A stretch of DNA of 64,000 nucleotides, taken from assembly GCF_001428045.1 (NCBI RefSeq), contig NZ_LMSD01000012.1, positions 101 through 64,100 of the forward strand. Direction: 5' to 3'. Origin of the DNA: Paenibacillus sp. Soil750 (GTDB taxonomy: Bacteria; Bacillota; Bacilli; Paenibacillales; NBRC-103111). The stretch's first letter is position 1. Every line of letters begins with the position of its first letter. A program made the position numbers and the translations under genes. This document shows positions 45,658 to 54,897 of this stretch, one piece after another. The notes beneath the pieces were generated by a model that saw nothing but the letters and a program-made list of their open reading frames with translations, made no database searches and was not told the DNA's origin.

Positions 45658-46863
45658 GTGACAAACGTATCTTCAACAACCTCTCGATTTGCCATACAAC
45701 CAGCTGAAAGAATGAAGGGTCTGCCTACACAATTCTTCGCAACGCTCGTTGGCAAAGCAAATGCACAAATTGCCGCTGGCCATGATGTCATAAATTTAGG
45801 CCAAGGGAATCCTGACCGTCCTACGCCTCCGCATATTGTGACTTCCATACAGGAAGCTTCTGCGAATCCGTTGTATCATAAATATCCGCCATTCAGCGGG
45901 TTTCCATTTCTGAAACAGGCGATTGCACAACGTTATAAAGAGGATCACAACGTGGATTTGGATCCCGATACCGAAGTTGCGATCTTGTTCGGCGGTAAAA
46001 CAGGTCTCATCGAAATTGCCCAATGCTTATTGAATCCAGGCGATGTATGCCTTGTTCCTGATCCTGGCTACCCCGATTATTGGTCTGGTGTCGCACTAGC
46101 AGGTGCAGAGATGGCATTCATGCCGTTACGTGAGGAAAATAACTTCCTGCCTGACTATTCGCAGTTAAAGCAGTCTGATCTGGACCGTGCTAAGCTTATG
46201 TTCATTAATTATCCGAACAATCCGACGGGTGCGACAGCTCCTGCTTCTTTTTATGAGGAAACAGTTGCCTTCGCTGAGAAAAATGGTGTCGTTGTTGCCA
46301 GTGATTTCGCCTATGGAGCTATTGGATTTGATGGTCAGAAGCCGATCTCATTCCTGCAAACCCCTGGAGCCAAGGAAGTAGGCATTGAGTTCTATACCTT
46401 GTCCAAAACATACAATATGGCAGGCTGGCGTGTAGGCTTTGCCCTTGGCAACAAAGAAGTCATTCGCCTCATTAACTTGATGCAAGATCACTACTATTGC
46501 TCTTTGTTTGGTGGTATCCAAGCAGCAGCGGCTACAGCATTAACTGCCTCACAAGACTGTGTCACAGAGCTGCGTGATGTGTACGAAAGTCGTCGGAACG
46601 CGTTATACACGGCACTCGCCAGCATCGGCTGGAACGCTAAACCATCGCAAGGTTCCTTCTTCTCGTGGCTGCCTGTACCGAAAGGACATTCCTCCCAAAG
46701 CCTTGCCGATTTACTACTGGAGGAAGCAAAAGTTGTCGTAGCACCAGGCGTTGGTTTCGGAACGCACGGTGAGGGCTACGTCCGACTGGGCCTTCTTTCT
46801 TCGGAAGCGCGATTGGAAGAGGCTGTGCAGCGGATTGGGAAATTAAATCTTTTTAACTCCTAA
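45658..46863 (+). CDS. mtnE: PLP-dependent aminotransferase, probable MtnE
   Basis: 401-residue fold-type I aminotransferase; the PLP lysine lies in YTLSKTYNMAGWR, with NYPNNPTGA and the terminal RLGL arginine typical of the aspartate-aminotransferase group. Resemblance to B. subtilis MtnE (YkrV) and the proximity of mtnU and mtnWXB suggest transamination of 4-methylthio-2-oxobutyrate to methionine, the last step of methionine salvage. Start is GTG; an in-frame stop two codons upstream bars earlier starts, but the ribosome site is weak, so the ATG at 45712 is possible. Substrate is inferred from context. Confidence 0.88.
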   Translation: MTNVSSTTSRFAIQPAERMKGLPTQFFATLVGKANAQIAAGHDVINLGQGNPDRPTPPHIVTSIQEASANPLYHKYPPFSGFPFLKQAIAQRYKEDHNVDLDPDTEVAILFGGKTGLIEIAQCLLNPGDVCLVPDPGYPDYWSGVALAGAEMAFMPLREENNFLPDYSQLKQSDLDRAKLMFINYPNNPTGATAPASFYEETVAFAEKNGVVVASDFAYGAIGFDGQKPISFLQTPGAKEVGIEFYTLSKTYNMAGWRVGFALGNKEVIRLINLMQDHYYCSLFGGIQAAAATALTASQDCVTELRDVYESRRNALYTALASIGWNAKPSQGSFFSWLPVPKGHSSQSLADLLLEEAKVVVAPGVGFGTHGEGYVRLGLLSSEARLEEAVQRIGKLNLFNS

Positions 46864-46899
46864 TTATCCAAAGAACCTTGAAAGCAAGCCATTTATACC

Positions 46900-46929
46900 T
46901 TTACAAAGTCTCGCGTACCATGCTATTCT
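46900..46929 (+). promoter_or_regulatory. Candidate promoter of the proline T-box leader
   Basis: TTTACA (46900-46905) and TATTCT (46924-46929), 18-base spacer, placed upstream of the first leader stem. Modest match only. Confidence 0.35.
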
Positions 46930-46944
46930 AGATAGAATTAAAAA

Positions 46945-47204
46945 TTCCAAACAGCAACGTTATGATGGGAATAGTACGAATCGTGCCGCACGTAACCAGG
47001 GAGTGAGCTCCATTGACTGAGAGAGCTTGCCGTGAACCGAATCCGAACCCGCCCCTGAACCGTCAACGATGAGTTGAACAGAGCCCTACTGTTATACAGG
47101 GAATCTAGAGTTGAGCGCTTTCTATTTGATATGCGCTAATCTAAGGTGGTACCGCGGAAGCAACAGACTTTCGTCCTTATGTTTTAAGGACGGGAGTCTT
47201 TTTT
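46945..47204 (+). promoter_or_regulatory. T-box riboswitch, proline-type, upstream of proB
   Basis: The T-box AAGGTGGTACCGCGG is at 47143-47157 and the terminator AGACT..CGTCCTT / AAGGACG..AGTCTTTTTT at 47166-47204. Stem I carries the AGTA motif near 46980 and several CCN triplets on its 3' side; the exact specifier is not resolved by eye. The variable base in TGGT is T, complementary to A73 of tRNA-Pro. Downstream genes (proB, proS, proA, proC) make proline the clear cognate amino acid. Confidence 0.9.
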
Positions 47205-47241
47205 GTATCTACATAGTTGGAAATCGAAGGATGGGATGAAT

Positions 47242-48342
47242 ATGACTCAGCGAATCGTAGTCAAAATCGGCAGCTCCTCATTAACCTCAGATACGGGTGG
47301 CTTGAATCCGGATAAAATACGTTTTTTTGCGGCTGAACTCGCGCACTTGCAGCGCAGCGGCAGCCAAGTGCTGCTCGTGACCTCCGGCGCAGTAGCCGCA
47401 GGCTTCACCTCCCTTGGCTATCGCACACGGCCCAAGGTGCTGCATGAGAAGCAGGCCGCGGCAGCCGTCGGCCAAGCGCTCTTAATGCAGGCGTACCATG
47501 AAGCCTTTGCCTCCCACGGCGTAAGCGTGGCGCAAATTTTGCTGACCCGGTACGACTTCTCCAACCGCAAGCGCGTGCAGAACGCGATGATGACGATTGA
47601 CGAGCTCCTGCAGCGCGGCGTGGTGCCAATTATTAACGAGAACGACACCGTCTCGGTGGATGAACTGAAATTCGGCGACAATGATACGTTGTCGGCATTG
47701 GTAGGCAATTTGGTCAAAGCGAACAAATTGATCATCATTACCGATATGGACGGCCTATACACGGACGATCCTCGTAAGAACGCGAACGCACAGCGAATCG
47801 ATCGCGTAGACGCCATCAGCGATGAGCTGTTCAGCTTCGCTGGAGGCTCAGGGAGCGCGGTCGGCACCGGCGGCATGCGCTCCAAGGTCGAGGCCGCCCG
47901 CATCGCGATGCGCGGGGGCGTGCCGGTCTTCATCGGGCGCGTACTTGAGCCCGATGATCTGAACCTTGCCGTGGGTGGTACCGGCAAGGGAACGTACTTT
48001 GACACGGCGCTGAACAATCTGCCGGTCAAGAAGCAGTGGGTCGGCTTCCACTCGCTGCCCCAAGGGCAAATCATCGTTGATCAAGGGGCGAAAGCAGCCT
48101 TGATCAACGGTGGGAAGAGCCTGCTCCCCGCTGGTATCACGTCAGCGGTTGGTGACTTCCACCCCGGCGATGTCGTCGAGGTGATCTGTAGTGAAGGCGC
48201 GCTGCTGGGCCGCGGCGTCGTTAATTATGCAGCTTGGCAAGTTCAAGCCGCGGCAGGATTATCGACGGACGAAGTCCAGAAACGCGTCGAAGTTTCACGC
48301 ATCGAAGTCATCCACCGCGATGAATGGGTGCCTTTGACCTAA
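47242..48342 (+). CDS. proB: Glutamate 5-kinase
   Basis: First enzyme of proline synthesis; phosphorylates glutamate. 366 residues: amino-acid-kinase domain (~1-255; VVKIGSSSLTSD, NENDTVS, TGGMRSKVEAA) and C-terminal PUA domain (~280-360). The ATG at 47242 gives an N-terminus matching the family; in-frame starts at 47203 and 47236 are less well spaced from GAAGGA. A Pro T-box precedes it. The DNA from ~47340 to 48250 is strikingly GC-rich compared with its neighbours, generating long spurious antisense frames. Confidence 0.96.
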   Translation: MTQRIVVKIGSSSLTSDTGGLNPDKIRFFAAELAHLQRSGSQVLLVTSGAVAAGFTSLGYRTRPKVLHEKQAAAAVGQALLMQAYHEAFASHGVSVAQILLTRYDFSNRKRVQNAMMTIDELLQRGVVPIINENDTVSVDELKFGDNDTLSALVGNLVKANKLIIITDMDGLYTDDPRKNANAQRIDRVDAISDELFSFAGGSGSAVGTGGMRSKVEAARIAMRGGVPVFIGRVLEPDDLNLAVGGTGKGTYFDTALNNLPVKKQWVGFHSLPQGQIIVDQGAKAALINGGKSLLPAGITSAVGDFHPGDVVEVICSEGALLGRGVVNYAAWQVQAAAGLSTDEVQKRVEVSRIEVIHRDEWVPLT

Positions 48343-48381
48343 GTTTAGATTCACCTATAGAAAGCGAGGATCTCCCTACAC

Positions 48382-50085
48382 ATGAGACAACAACGATTAC
48401 TTAATCCAACTTTACGAGATGTACCGGGAGATGCCGAGGCAGCCAGTCACCGACTTATGCTGCGAGCAGGACTCATTCGTCAGTTATCCAGCGGTATTTA
48501 TTCCTATTTACCCTTGGGTCTTAAGGCCCTTCAACATATTCAAACGATCGTGCGTGAAGAAATGGACCGCGCTGGTGCACAAGAAATGCTCATGCCTGCC
48601 CTCCATCCTGCCGAATTATGGAAAGCCTCTGGTCGCTGGGATGTCTACGGTCCTGAATTAATGCGACTTGAAGACCGAAATGGCCGTGAATTTGCATTAG
48701 GTGCTACACATGAAGAAGTGATTACAACACTTGTCAAAGATGAGATTCATTCTTATAAAAAGTTACCCGTCACGTTATATCAGATCCAAACAAAATATCG
48801 CGATGAGCGCAGACCACGATTCGGCCTGTTACGTGGCCGTGAGTTTCTCATGAAAGATGCGTACTCTTTTGATCGCTCAGCAAGCGGTCTGGATGCCAGC
48901 TATCAAGCGATGTTTGAAGCTTATGTCAATATTTTCACACGTTGCGGCCTGCAGTTCCGTGCTGTTGAAGCCGATTCCGGCGCGATTGGCGGTACGGATA
49001 CGCATGAATTCATGGCCTTAGCGGATGTCGGTGAGGATACAATTGTACATTGTCCTTCCTGTCAGTATGCGGCTAATTTGGAGAAAGCCACTGGCGTAAT
49101 TACCAACGAAGGTGCTTCATCTACTGACGTGCCATATGCACAACCAACAAAAATACACACACCGGGCATAACGAGCATCAAACAATTAAGCCAATTCCTT
49201 ACCATTGCACCGCAACAAATTATCAAATCCGTTGCCGTCCAAGCGGACGGAGCGCCTGTGATCATGCTCATCCGTGGAGATCTCGAAATCAATGAGATCA
49301 AGCTAAAGCAAGTTCTCGGTGTAGTTGAAATCACGATGCTAACCGAAGCTGAAATCAAAGCGCTTGGTTCGATAGCCGGGTTTATTGGGCCGGTTGGTCT
49401 CTCAAGCGTCAAATTACTTGCAGACACATCGATTCGAGGCTTAAACAACGCGGTTGTTGGCGCCAATGAAGCGGACTATCATCTTCAGCACGTAGATGTT
49501 CAACGTGATCTTGGTGCATTAACCTATGTTGACGTTCGCAATGTGGGCCAAGGAGAAAGCTGTATTCATTGCGGTCATGAACTCGCTTTTGCCAAAGGAA
49601 TTGAAGTTGGTCACGTCTTTAAGCTCGGCACCAAATATAGTGAATCCTTAGGCGCTTCGTTTAGCGATGAAAATGGCGTCTCTGAGCCAATGATCATGGG
49701 CTGTTATGGTATCGGCGTCTCTCGTGTTCTAGCTGCTGTAATCGAACAGCACCAGGATGAGCGAGGCATCATTTGGCCAAATGCCATTGCTCCTTATTCC
49801 ATTCATCTGTTAACTGTTCAAGTGAAGGATGAAGCCCAAATGGCATTATCCGAAGAGATCTATCACGCCTTAACTAGCGCAGGCTATTCGGTCCTGTGGG
49901 ATGATCGTGAGGAACGCCCTGGCGTGAAATTCAACGATGCTGATTTACTCGGCTTCCCTTTACGGTTAACAGTTGGAAAGAAAACGAACGAGCGAATTAT
50001 CGAATGCAAAGAACGACGTCAAGGCGATGTCTATGAACTGAACGTGGAACAATTGTTAACGCATTGCCAATCCTTATTTAACTAG
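48382..50085 (+). CDS. proS: Prolyl-tRNA synthetase, bacterial type with editing domain
   Basis: 567-residue class II ProRS. N-terminal catalytic core with motif 2 (YRDERRPRFGLLRGREF) and motif 3 (GCYGIGVSRVLAAVIEQ), interrupted by an INS/YbaK-type editing domain (~220-390) that clears mis-charged Ala-tRNA-Pro, and a C-terminal anticodon-binding domain (~470-567; WDDREERPGVKF). It lies 39 bases after proB and 11 before proA, so it belongs to the same T-box operon. Co-location of ProRS with proline-synthesis genes in one T-box unit couples supply and use of proline. Confidence 0.96.
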   Translation: MRQQRLLNPTLRDVPGDAEAASHRLMLRAGLIRQLSSGIYSYLPLGLKALQHIQTIVREEMDRAGAQEMLMPALHPAELWKASGRWDVYGPELMRLEDRNGREFALGATHEEVITTLVKDEIHSYKKLPVTLYQIQTKYRDERRPRFGLLRGREFLMKDAYSFDRSASGLDASYQAMFEAYVNIFTRCGLQFRAVEADSGAIGGTDTHEFMALADVGEDTIVHCPSCQYAANLEKATGVITNEGASSTDVPYAQPTKIHTPGITSIKQLSQFLTIAPQQIIKSVAVQADGAPVIMLIRGDLEINEIKLKQVLGVVEITMLTEAEIKALGSIAGFIGPVGLSSVKLLADTSIRGLNNAVVGANEADYHLQHVDVQRDLGALTYVDVRNVGQGESCIHCGHELAFAKGIEVGHVFKLGTKYSESLGASFSDENGVSEPMIMGCYGIGVSRVLAAVIEQHQDERGIIWPNAIAPYSIHLLTVQVKDEAQMALSEEIYHALTSAGYSVLWDDREERPGVKFNDADLLGFPLRLTVGKKTNERIIECKERRQGDVYELNVEQLLTHCQSLFN

Positions 50086-50096
50086 GAGGTCTTCCC

Positions 50097-51344
50097 ATGA
50101 GTGAAGTTATTAACAAATCTAAGCTTGCTAAGCAAGCTGCCCAAGCGATGGGCAATCTCACAACGGAGCAAAAGAATGCAGCCTTATTGCTGATGGCAGA
50201 CGCCTTAATTACGGAGCAACAAGCGATCATTGAAGCCAATAGCAAGGATTTGCAGCGTGGCAAAGAGCAAGGCACTAGCGCTTCTCTGCTAGACCGATTG
50301 GCGTTAAACGAAACACGCATTGCGGCGATGGCCGAAGGCCTTCGTCAAATCGCAGAGCTGCCTGATCCGATTGGGGATACGCTTGAATCCTTTGATCGCC
50401 CTAATGGTCTGCGCATTCACAAAATCCGTGTACCACTCGGCGTTATCGGCATTATTTATGAAGCTAGACCGAATGTCACGGTTGATGCGGCAGGTCTTTG
50501 TCTCAAAACAGGCAACGCGGTTGTGCTCCGTGGCGGATCTTCAGCCCTATTTTCAAATGAGAAAATTGTGGAGGTACTGCATACAGCCTTAGAGCGTTCT
50601 GACTTGCCAGCAGATGCCCTGCAATTAATCTTAAGCGCAGATCGCAGCTCCGTCGATGAAATGTTGAAGCTGAATGGTCTCATTGACGTGCTAATTCCAC
50701 GTGGTGGACACTCACTTATTCAAAATGTTGTCAATAACGCGTCCGTCCCAGTCATTGAAACAGGTGCAGGGGTGTGTCATACTTTTATAGATCAAAGTGC
50801 ACAGCTCGATATGGCGATTCGAATCGGGATTAATGCGAAGGCGCAACGTCCTTCTGTTTGTAATAGTATGGAGACTTTGCTTGTACACGAAGCCATTGCA
50901 GAGAAGCATTTAGCTGCGATTGCCGATGCCTTCCAAGGCGTTCATGTTGAGTTGCGGGGTGACGAGCGTTCAAGAGCTTTGGTACCAAGTATGCTGGTTG
51001 CGGAACAGTCCGATTGGGGCACAGAGTACGGGGATTATATTTTATCCATCAAAGTTGTTAAGGATCTAGATGAGGCGCTAGCTCACATTCGTAACTATGG
51101 TACGATGCACTCCGAGTGTATTGTGACAGAAGATGCTGCTAATGCTGAGAAATTCCTGCAAGAAGTGGATGCTGCTGCGGTTTATCATAACGCTTCTACC
51201 CGTTTCACCGATGGGTTTGAGTTCGGATTCGGAGCTGAGATCGGCATTTCCACGCAGAAGCTTCATGCACGTGGTCCTATGGGGCTGCCTGCGCTAACTT
51301 CAACCAAATACCGCGTCTACGGAAGCGGACAAATACGCGAATAA
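50097..51344 (+). CDS. proA: Gamma-glutamyl phosphate reductase
   Basis: 415-residue NADPH-dependent reductase that converts gamma-glutamyl phosphate to glutamate semialdehyde, second step of proline synthesis. Family motifs: GVIGIIYEARPNVTVD, LIPRGG, and the catalytic Cys in QRPSVCNSMETLL. Length is standard. AGGAGGT lies 6-8 bases before ATG. Located between proS and proC in the T-box-controlled block. Confidence 0.97.
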   Translation: MSEVINKSKLAKQAAQAMGNLTTEQKNAALLLMADALITEQQAIIEANSKDLQRGKEQGTSASLLDRLALNETRIAAMAEGLRQIAELPDPIGDTLESFDRPNGLRIHKIRVPLGVIGIIYEARPNVTVDAAGLCLKTGNAVVLRGGSSALFSNEKIVEVLHTALERSDLPADALQLILSADRSSVDEMLKLNGLIDVLIPRGGHSLIQNVVNNASVPVIETGAGVCHTFIDQSAQLDMAIRIGINAKAQRPSVCNSMETLLVHEAIAEKHLAAIADAFQGVHVELRGDERSRALVPSMLVAEQSDWGTEYGDYILSIKVVKDLDEALAHIRNYGTMHSECIVTEDAANAEKFLQEVDAAAVYHNASTRFTDGFEFGFGAEIGISTQKLHARGPMGLPALTSTKYRVYGSGQIRE

Positions 51345-51366
51345 ATCTTAGGAGGAGGAACAACGA

Positions 51367-52236
51367 ATGTCAATCATGTTATCGCAAGTTAAAATTGCTT
51401 TTGTGGGCGCAGGCTCCATGGCTGAAGCCATCGTCCGCGGACTTATCCAGACGAAAGTCGCGAATCCGCAAAACGTATATATGATGAATCGCTCCAATCA
51501 GGATCGCTTGTCATTTTTATGCTCGGAATATGGCGTTCAAGCCACTTCAGATCAAGCGACGAAACATACAATTATACAAGAAGCCGACGTTGTTGTTCTC
51601 TGTATGAAGCCTAAAGATGTGGAAACTTCTTTTGCAGAGCTTCAACCGCTTTTGAGCGAGCGTCAGCTGTTAATTTCCGTAATTGCAGGCCTTTCTATCG
51701 AAAAAGCGGAAAGACTTCTACAATCCAACTTGCCCATCGTTCGTACGATGCCAAATACTTCCTCCACTATCGGATTAGGCGCAACAGGAATGAGCTTCTC
51801 GTCTAAGGTTAATGATACATTCAAGCAGCTTGCCATCCAAATGTTTGAAGCGGTTGGGACTGTTACGATTGTAGAAGAAGATAAGCTTGAAATCCTTACT
51901 GGCATTTCCGGAAGTGGTCCTGCCTATGTGTACTACCTCATGGAAGCGATGATTAAAGCGGGGATCGAAGGCGGTCTAACTGAAGAAGATGCGAATCAAT
52001 TAACGCTTCAAACGGTGCTCGGCGCAGCGCACATGGTTCAAAATACGAAGGAACACCCTGCGGAACTACGCCGTAAAGTGACGTCTCCTAACGGAGCAAC
52101 GCATGCTGCTATTCAAGCTTTGGATCGCTATCAGTTCGATGAGGCTATCCATCAAGCTGTGTTGCATTGTGCCGCTCGCACGAAGGAAATGGGCGAACAA
52201 ATTGCCGCTACCAGCACTGTTGGAAAAACAGTTTAA
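51367..52236 (+). CDS. proC: Pyrroline-5-carboxylate reductase
   Basis: 289-residue NAD(P)H-dependent enzyme that completes proline synthesis. Rossmann motif VGAGSMAEAIVRGL, central VVLCMKPKDVE and the C-terminal signature GSGPAYVYYLMEAMIKAG...RRKVTSPNGATHAA are all present. AGGAGGAGG precedes the ATG. It follows proA by 22 bases; mtnW begins 65 bases later, with no terminator between them that I can see, so read-through into the mtn genes is possible. Confidence 0.97.
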   Translation: MSIMLSQVKIAFVGAGSMAEAIVRGLIQTKVANPQNVYMMNRSNQDRLSFLCSEYGVQATSDQATKHTIIQEADVVVLCMKPKDVETSFAELQPLLSERQLLISVIAGLSIEKAERLLQSNLPIVRTMPNTSSTIGLGATGMSFSSKVNDTFKQLAIQMFEAVGTVTIVEEDKLEILTGISGSGPAYVYYLMEAMIKAGIEGGLTEEDANQLTLQTVLGAAHMVQNTKEHPAELRRKVTSPNGATHAAIQALDRYQFDEAIHQAVLHCAARTKEMGEQIAATSTVGKTV

Positions 52237-52301
52237 TCCGTTTCTGTGAAACAAGTGGAACCTAAGTGAAGTGATTCTAGTAAAGCAGGTGAAAGTTCGT
52301 C

Positions 52302-53570
52302 ATGAGTTCATATTGTTTAGCAACGTATCGGAGTTTCGATGAGAAAGCCGATTTTCATAAAAAAGCAACAAGCATCGCTGTTGGTCTTACCGTTGGTAGC
52401 TGGACGGAACTGCCTGAGGCTCAGAAAGCTTCTATGGAGAAGCATTTGGGTAAAGTCGTTTCCGTTGAAGTCCATGAGCCTGGGGCTGGTGAACCTATTT
52501 CCGGACGCTATGCGGATATTACCATCGCCTATCCCGATGTGAACTATAGCCGAGATATTCCCGCGCTGTTAGTGACTGTTTTCGGTAAGCTGTCTATGGA
52601 TGGCAAAATCAAGCTGATCGACCTTGCCTTCTCTTCTGATTTCCTTGCAGGATTCCCTGGACCGAAATTTGGCATGCAAGGCGTTCGTAATCTTCTAGGC
52701 GTGCATGATCGCCCACTGCTAATGAGCATCTTCAAATCCGTTGTCGGGTATGAATTGCCAGCACTGCGTGAGCAGTTTTACTTACAAGCGGCTGGTGGCG
52801 TCGATCTTATCAAGGATGACGAGATTTTATTTGAAAATCCGTTAACACCGATGGAGAAACGCATTGCGATTTGTCTTGAAGCAGCTGAACAAGCCACGAA
52901 GGAAACGGGTCAAAAGCTGCTCTATGCAGTTAATTTGACTGGATCAACCTCCAAACTTGCTTCACAAGCCAAGAAAGCCATCGCAGCTGGCGCTAATGCT
53001 TTGCTTTTCAATGTGTTGGCATACGGCTTCGATGTTCTGCATGAGTTAAGCTCAGATCCGGACATTAACATTCCGATCATGGCACATCCTGCCTTGGCTG
53101 GAGCTACCTATCCGTCACCGCACTACGGCATCTCGCCTTCTGTCTTACTAGGCAAATTAATGCGTCTTGCTGGTGCTGATTTGGTGTTATTCCCTTCCCC
53201 CTATGGCTCCGTTGTAATGCCGAAGGAAGAGAATTTAGCCATTAAGCACGTGCTGCTAACGCAGGATTTACGTAAAGATTACACATATCAGGCGCCGTCT
53301 GATCTAGAATTAAAATTAGCACCAAGCTTCCCTGTTCCTTCTGCGGGTATCCATCCTGGTCTAGTTCCACTCATTTTGCGTGATTTCGGACAGGATGTTA
53401 TTGTGAACGCCGGAGGCGGTATCCACGGTCACCCGATGGGCACTATCGCTGGAGGACAAGCTTTCCGCCAAGCAATTGACGCGACTTTACATGGCAAAAC
53501 ATTACGCGATTACGCCCTAACACATCCAGAGCTACAATCAGCTATAGACACATGGGGGATTAGAGAATGA
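52302..53570 (+). CDS. mtnW: RuBisCO-like 2,3-diketo-5-methylthiopentyl-1-phosphate enolase
   Basis: 422-residue RuBisCO-like protein of the methionine salvage type, enolising DK-MTP-1-phosphate. It has the N-terminal alpha/beta domain and TIM barrel (LAGFPGPKFGMQGVRNLLG, GANALLFNVLAYGFDVL, NAGGGIHGHPMGTIAGG). The canonical carboxylase loop-6 and carbamylated Lys contexts are not conserved as in true RuBisCO. AGGTGAAAG precedes the ATG. It overlaps mtnX by 4 bases. Start of a three-gene mtnWXB block directly downstream of proC; no S-box (SAM riboswitch) leader is present. Confidence 0.94.
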   Translation: MSSYCLATYRSFDEKADFHKKATSIAVGLTVGSWTELPEAQKASMEKHLGKVVSVEVHEPGAGEPISGRYADITIAYPDVNYSRDIPALLVTVFGKLSMDGKIKLIDLAFSSDFLAGFPGPKFGMQGVRNLLGVHDRPLLMSIFKSVVGYELPALREQFYLQAAGGVDLIKDDEILFENPLTPMEKRIAICLEAAEQATKETGQKLLYAVNLTGSTSKLASQAKKAIAAGANALLFNVLAYGFDVLHELSSDPDINIPIMAHPALAGATYPSPHYGISPSVLLGKLMRLAGADLVLFPSPYGSVVMPKEENLAIKHVLLTQDLRKDYTYQAPSDLELKLAPSFPVPSAGIHPGLVPLILRDFGQDVIVNAGGGIHGHPMGTIAGGQAFRQAIDATLHGKTLRDYALTHPELQSAIDTWGIRE

Positions 53571-54229
53571 GCAAGGAACGCATTATCTTTTGTGACTTTG
53601 ACGGTACGATCACCGTTAACGATAACATCGTAGCGATTATGAAGCACTTCAATCCTGAAGGTTGGGAAGGCATCGTCGAGCAGATTGTGACGCAGCAAAT
53701 ATCGATTCGTGAAGGTGTGGGGGCCATGTTTGCCCTCCTGCCTACCTCACGTAAATCGGAGATTGTGGACTATGCGATCAACAATGCGACTATCCGTGAT
53801 GGTTTTGAAGAATTTGTCTCCTACTGCAAGGAGCAAGGAATTACCCTTTTGATCACTAGCGGAGGGATTGATTTCTTTATTTATCCACTGCTTCGTACGT
53901 TTGCGATTCCTGAAGATCATATTTATTGCAATGCCAGCTCTTTCGAAGGGGAAACCATCGAGATCCTGTGGCCGAACCCGTGTGATGCACATTGTCAAAC
54001 CGACTGCGGGATGTGCAAAACAAGTATCATTCGTTCCTACAATCCTGAGCGGTATGAGCGGATTATTATCGGAGACAGCATCACCGATTTTGAAGGTGCT
54101 AAGTTAGTGGATACGATTTTTGCCAGATCTCACCTCATCGAGCGTTGCGATCAACTTGGCTATGCGTACCACCCCTTCGAAACGTTCTTCGATATCATTA
54201 AGCAATTGGAGGCTGAACCCGTCAAATGA
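53567..54229 (+). CDS. mtnX: 2-hydroxy-3-keto-5-methylthiopentenyl-1-phosphate phosphatase
   Basis: 220-residue HAD-superfamily phosphatase. Motif I CDFDGT carries nucleophile Asp10 and Asp12; motif II TSGG, and motif IV GDSITDFEGAK. A Cys-rich cap segment (CDAHCQTDCGMCK) is typical of MtnX. It removes phosphate from the MtnW product. Overlaps mtnW upstream and mtnB downstream by 4 bases each, so the three are translationally coupled. Confidence 0.94.
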   Translation: MSKERIIFCDFDGTITVNDNIVAIMKHFNPEGWEGIVEQIVTQQISIREGVGAMFALLPTSRKSEIVDYAINNATIRDGFEEFVSYCKEQGITLLITSGGIDFFIYPLLRTFAIPEDHIYCNASSFEGETIEILWPNPCDAHCQTDCGMCKTSIIRSYNPERYERIIIGDSITDFEGAKLVDTIFARSHLIERCDQLGYAYHPFETFFDIIKQLEAEPVK

Positions 54230-54861
54230 GTATTTTACTAGAAGAAAAACAGCGTGCTTTCGCTGAATTACGAGACATCAAAGCCAATCTAGCGGCGCGT
54301 GGATGGTTTCCTGCGACAAGCGGCAACTTATCTGTTCGTGTTGGCGGCTTTGAACCAAGTGCTTTCACGTTCGCTATCACGTCTAGCGGTAGAGATAAAT
54401 CCGTCCAAACTCCTGAGGATTTCCTTCTCGTCAATGAGAAAGGTTTGCCGACGGAAGCTACAAGCCTTAAGCCATCAGCTGAAACCTTGATCCATAGTGA
54501 GATTTACCGCTTAACAGGTGCTGGCGCCATTTTCCACGTGCATACAATCTTTAACAACTTAGCTTCCGAGCTGTATGGAGAACGTGGGAGCATTCCAGTT
54601 GATGGCGTTGAGTTGATCAAAGCATTCAACATTTGGGATGAGGAAGCGCAGATCGAGATCCCGATTCTGCCAAATTATGCGGAAATTCCGCGTATTGCTG
54701 AGCTTGTTGAAGGTGCGATCGTACCGCGTATTCCAGGGATTGTGCTCCGTAAACACGGGATCTACGCTTGGGGAGCGAATGCCTTTGAAGCAAAGCGTCA
54801 CCTCGAAGCGTTCGAATTCTTATTCGAATATGTGTACCGCTTGCATTTGCTAAAGAAGTAA
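54226..54861 (+). CDS. mtnB: Methylthioribulose-1-phosphate dehydratase
   Basis: 211-residue class II aldolase-family dehydratase acting two steps before MtnX. Zinc ligands lie in the FHVHTIFNN motif and the C-terminal RKHGIYAWG; the N-terminal TSGNLSVR is also typical. Overlaps mtnX by 4 bases. Usually followed by mtnD (acireductone dioxygenase); here a repeat-filled non-coding kilobase follows instead, so mtnD must lie elsewhere or be absent. mtnK and mtnA are likewise not in the window. Confidence 0.95.
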   Translation: MSILLEEKQRAFAELRDIKANLAARGWFPATSGNLSVRVGGFEPSAFTFAITSSGRDKSVQTPEDFLLVNEKGLPTEATSLKPSAETLIHSEIYRLTGAGAIFHVHTIFNNLASELYGERGSIPVDGVELIKAFNIWDEEAQIEIPILPNYAEIPRIAELVEGAIVPRIPGIVLRKHGIYAWGANAFEAKRHLEAFEFLFEYVYRLHLLKK

Positions 54862-54897
54862 TCTAATCCACGTGTATCCGCGAACTCTCTAGCCTAT

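Noticed and set aside
47418-48074. 218-codon minus-strand frame opposite proB
   Set aside because: Antisense shadow in GC-rich DNA; proB motifs on the plus strand are complete.
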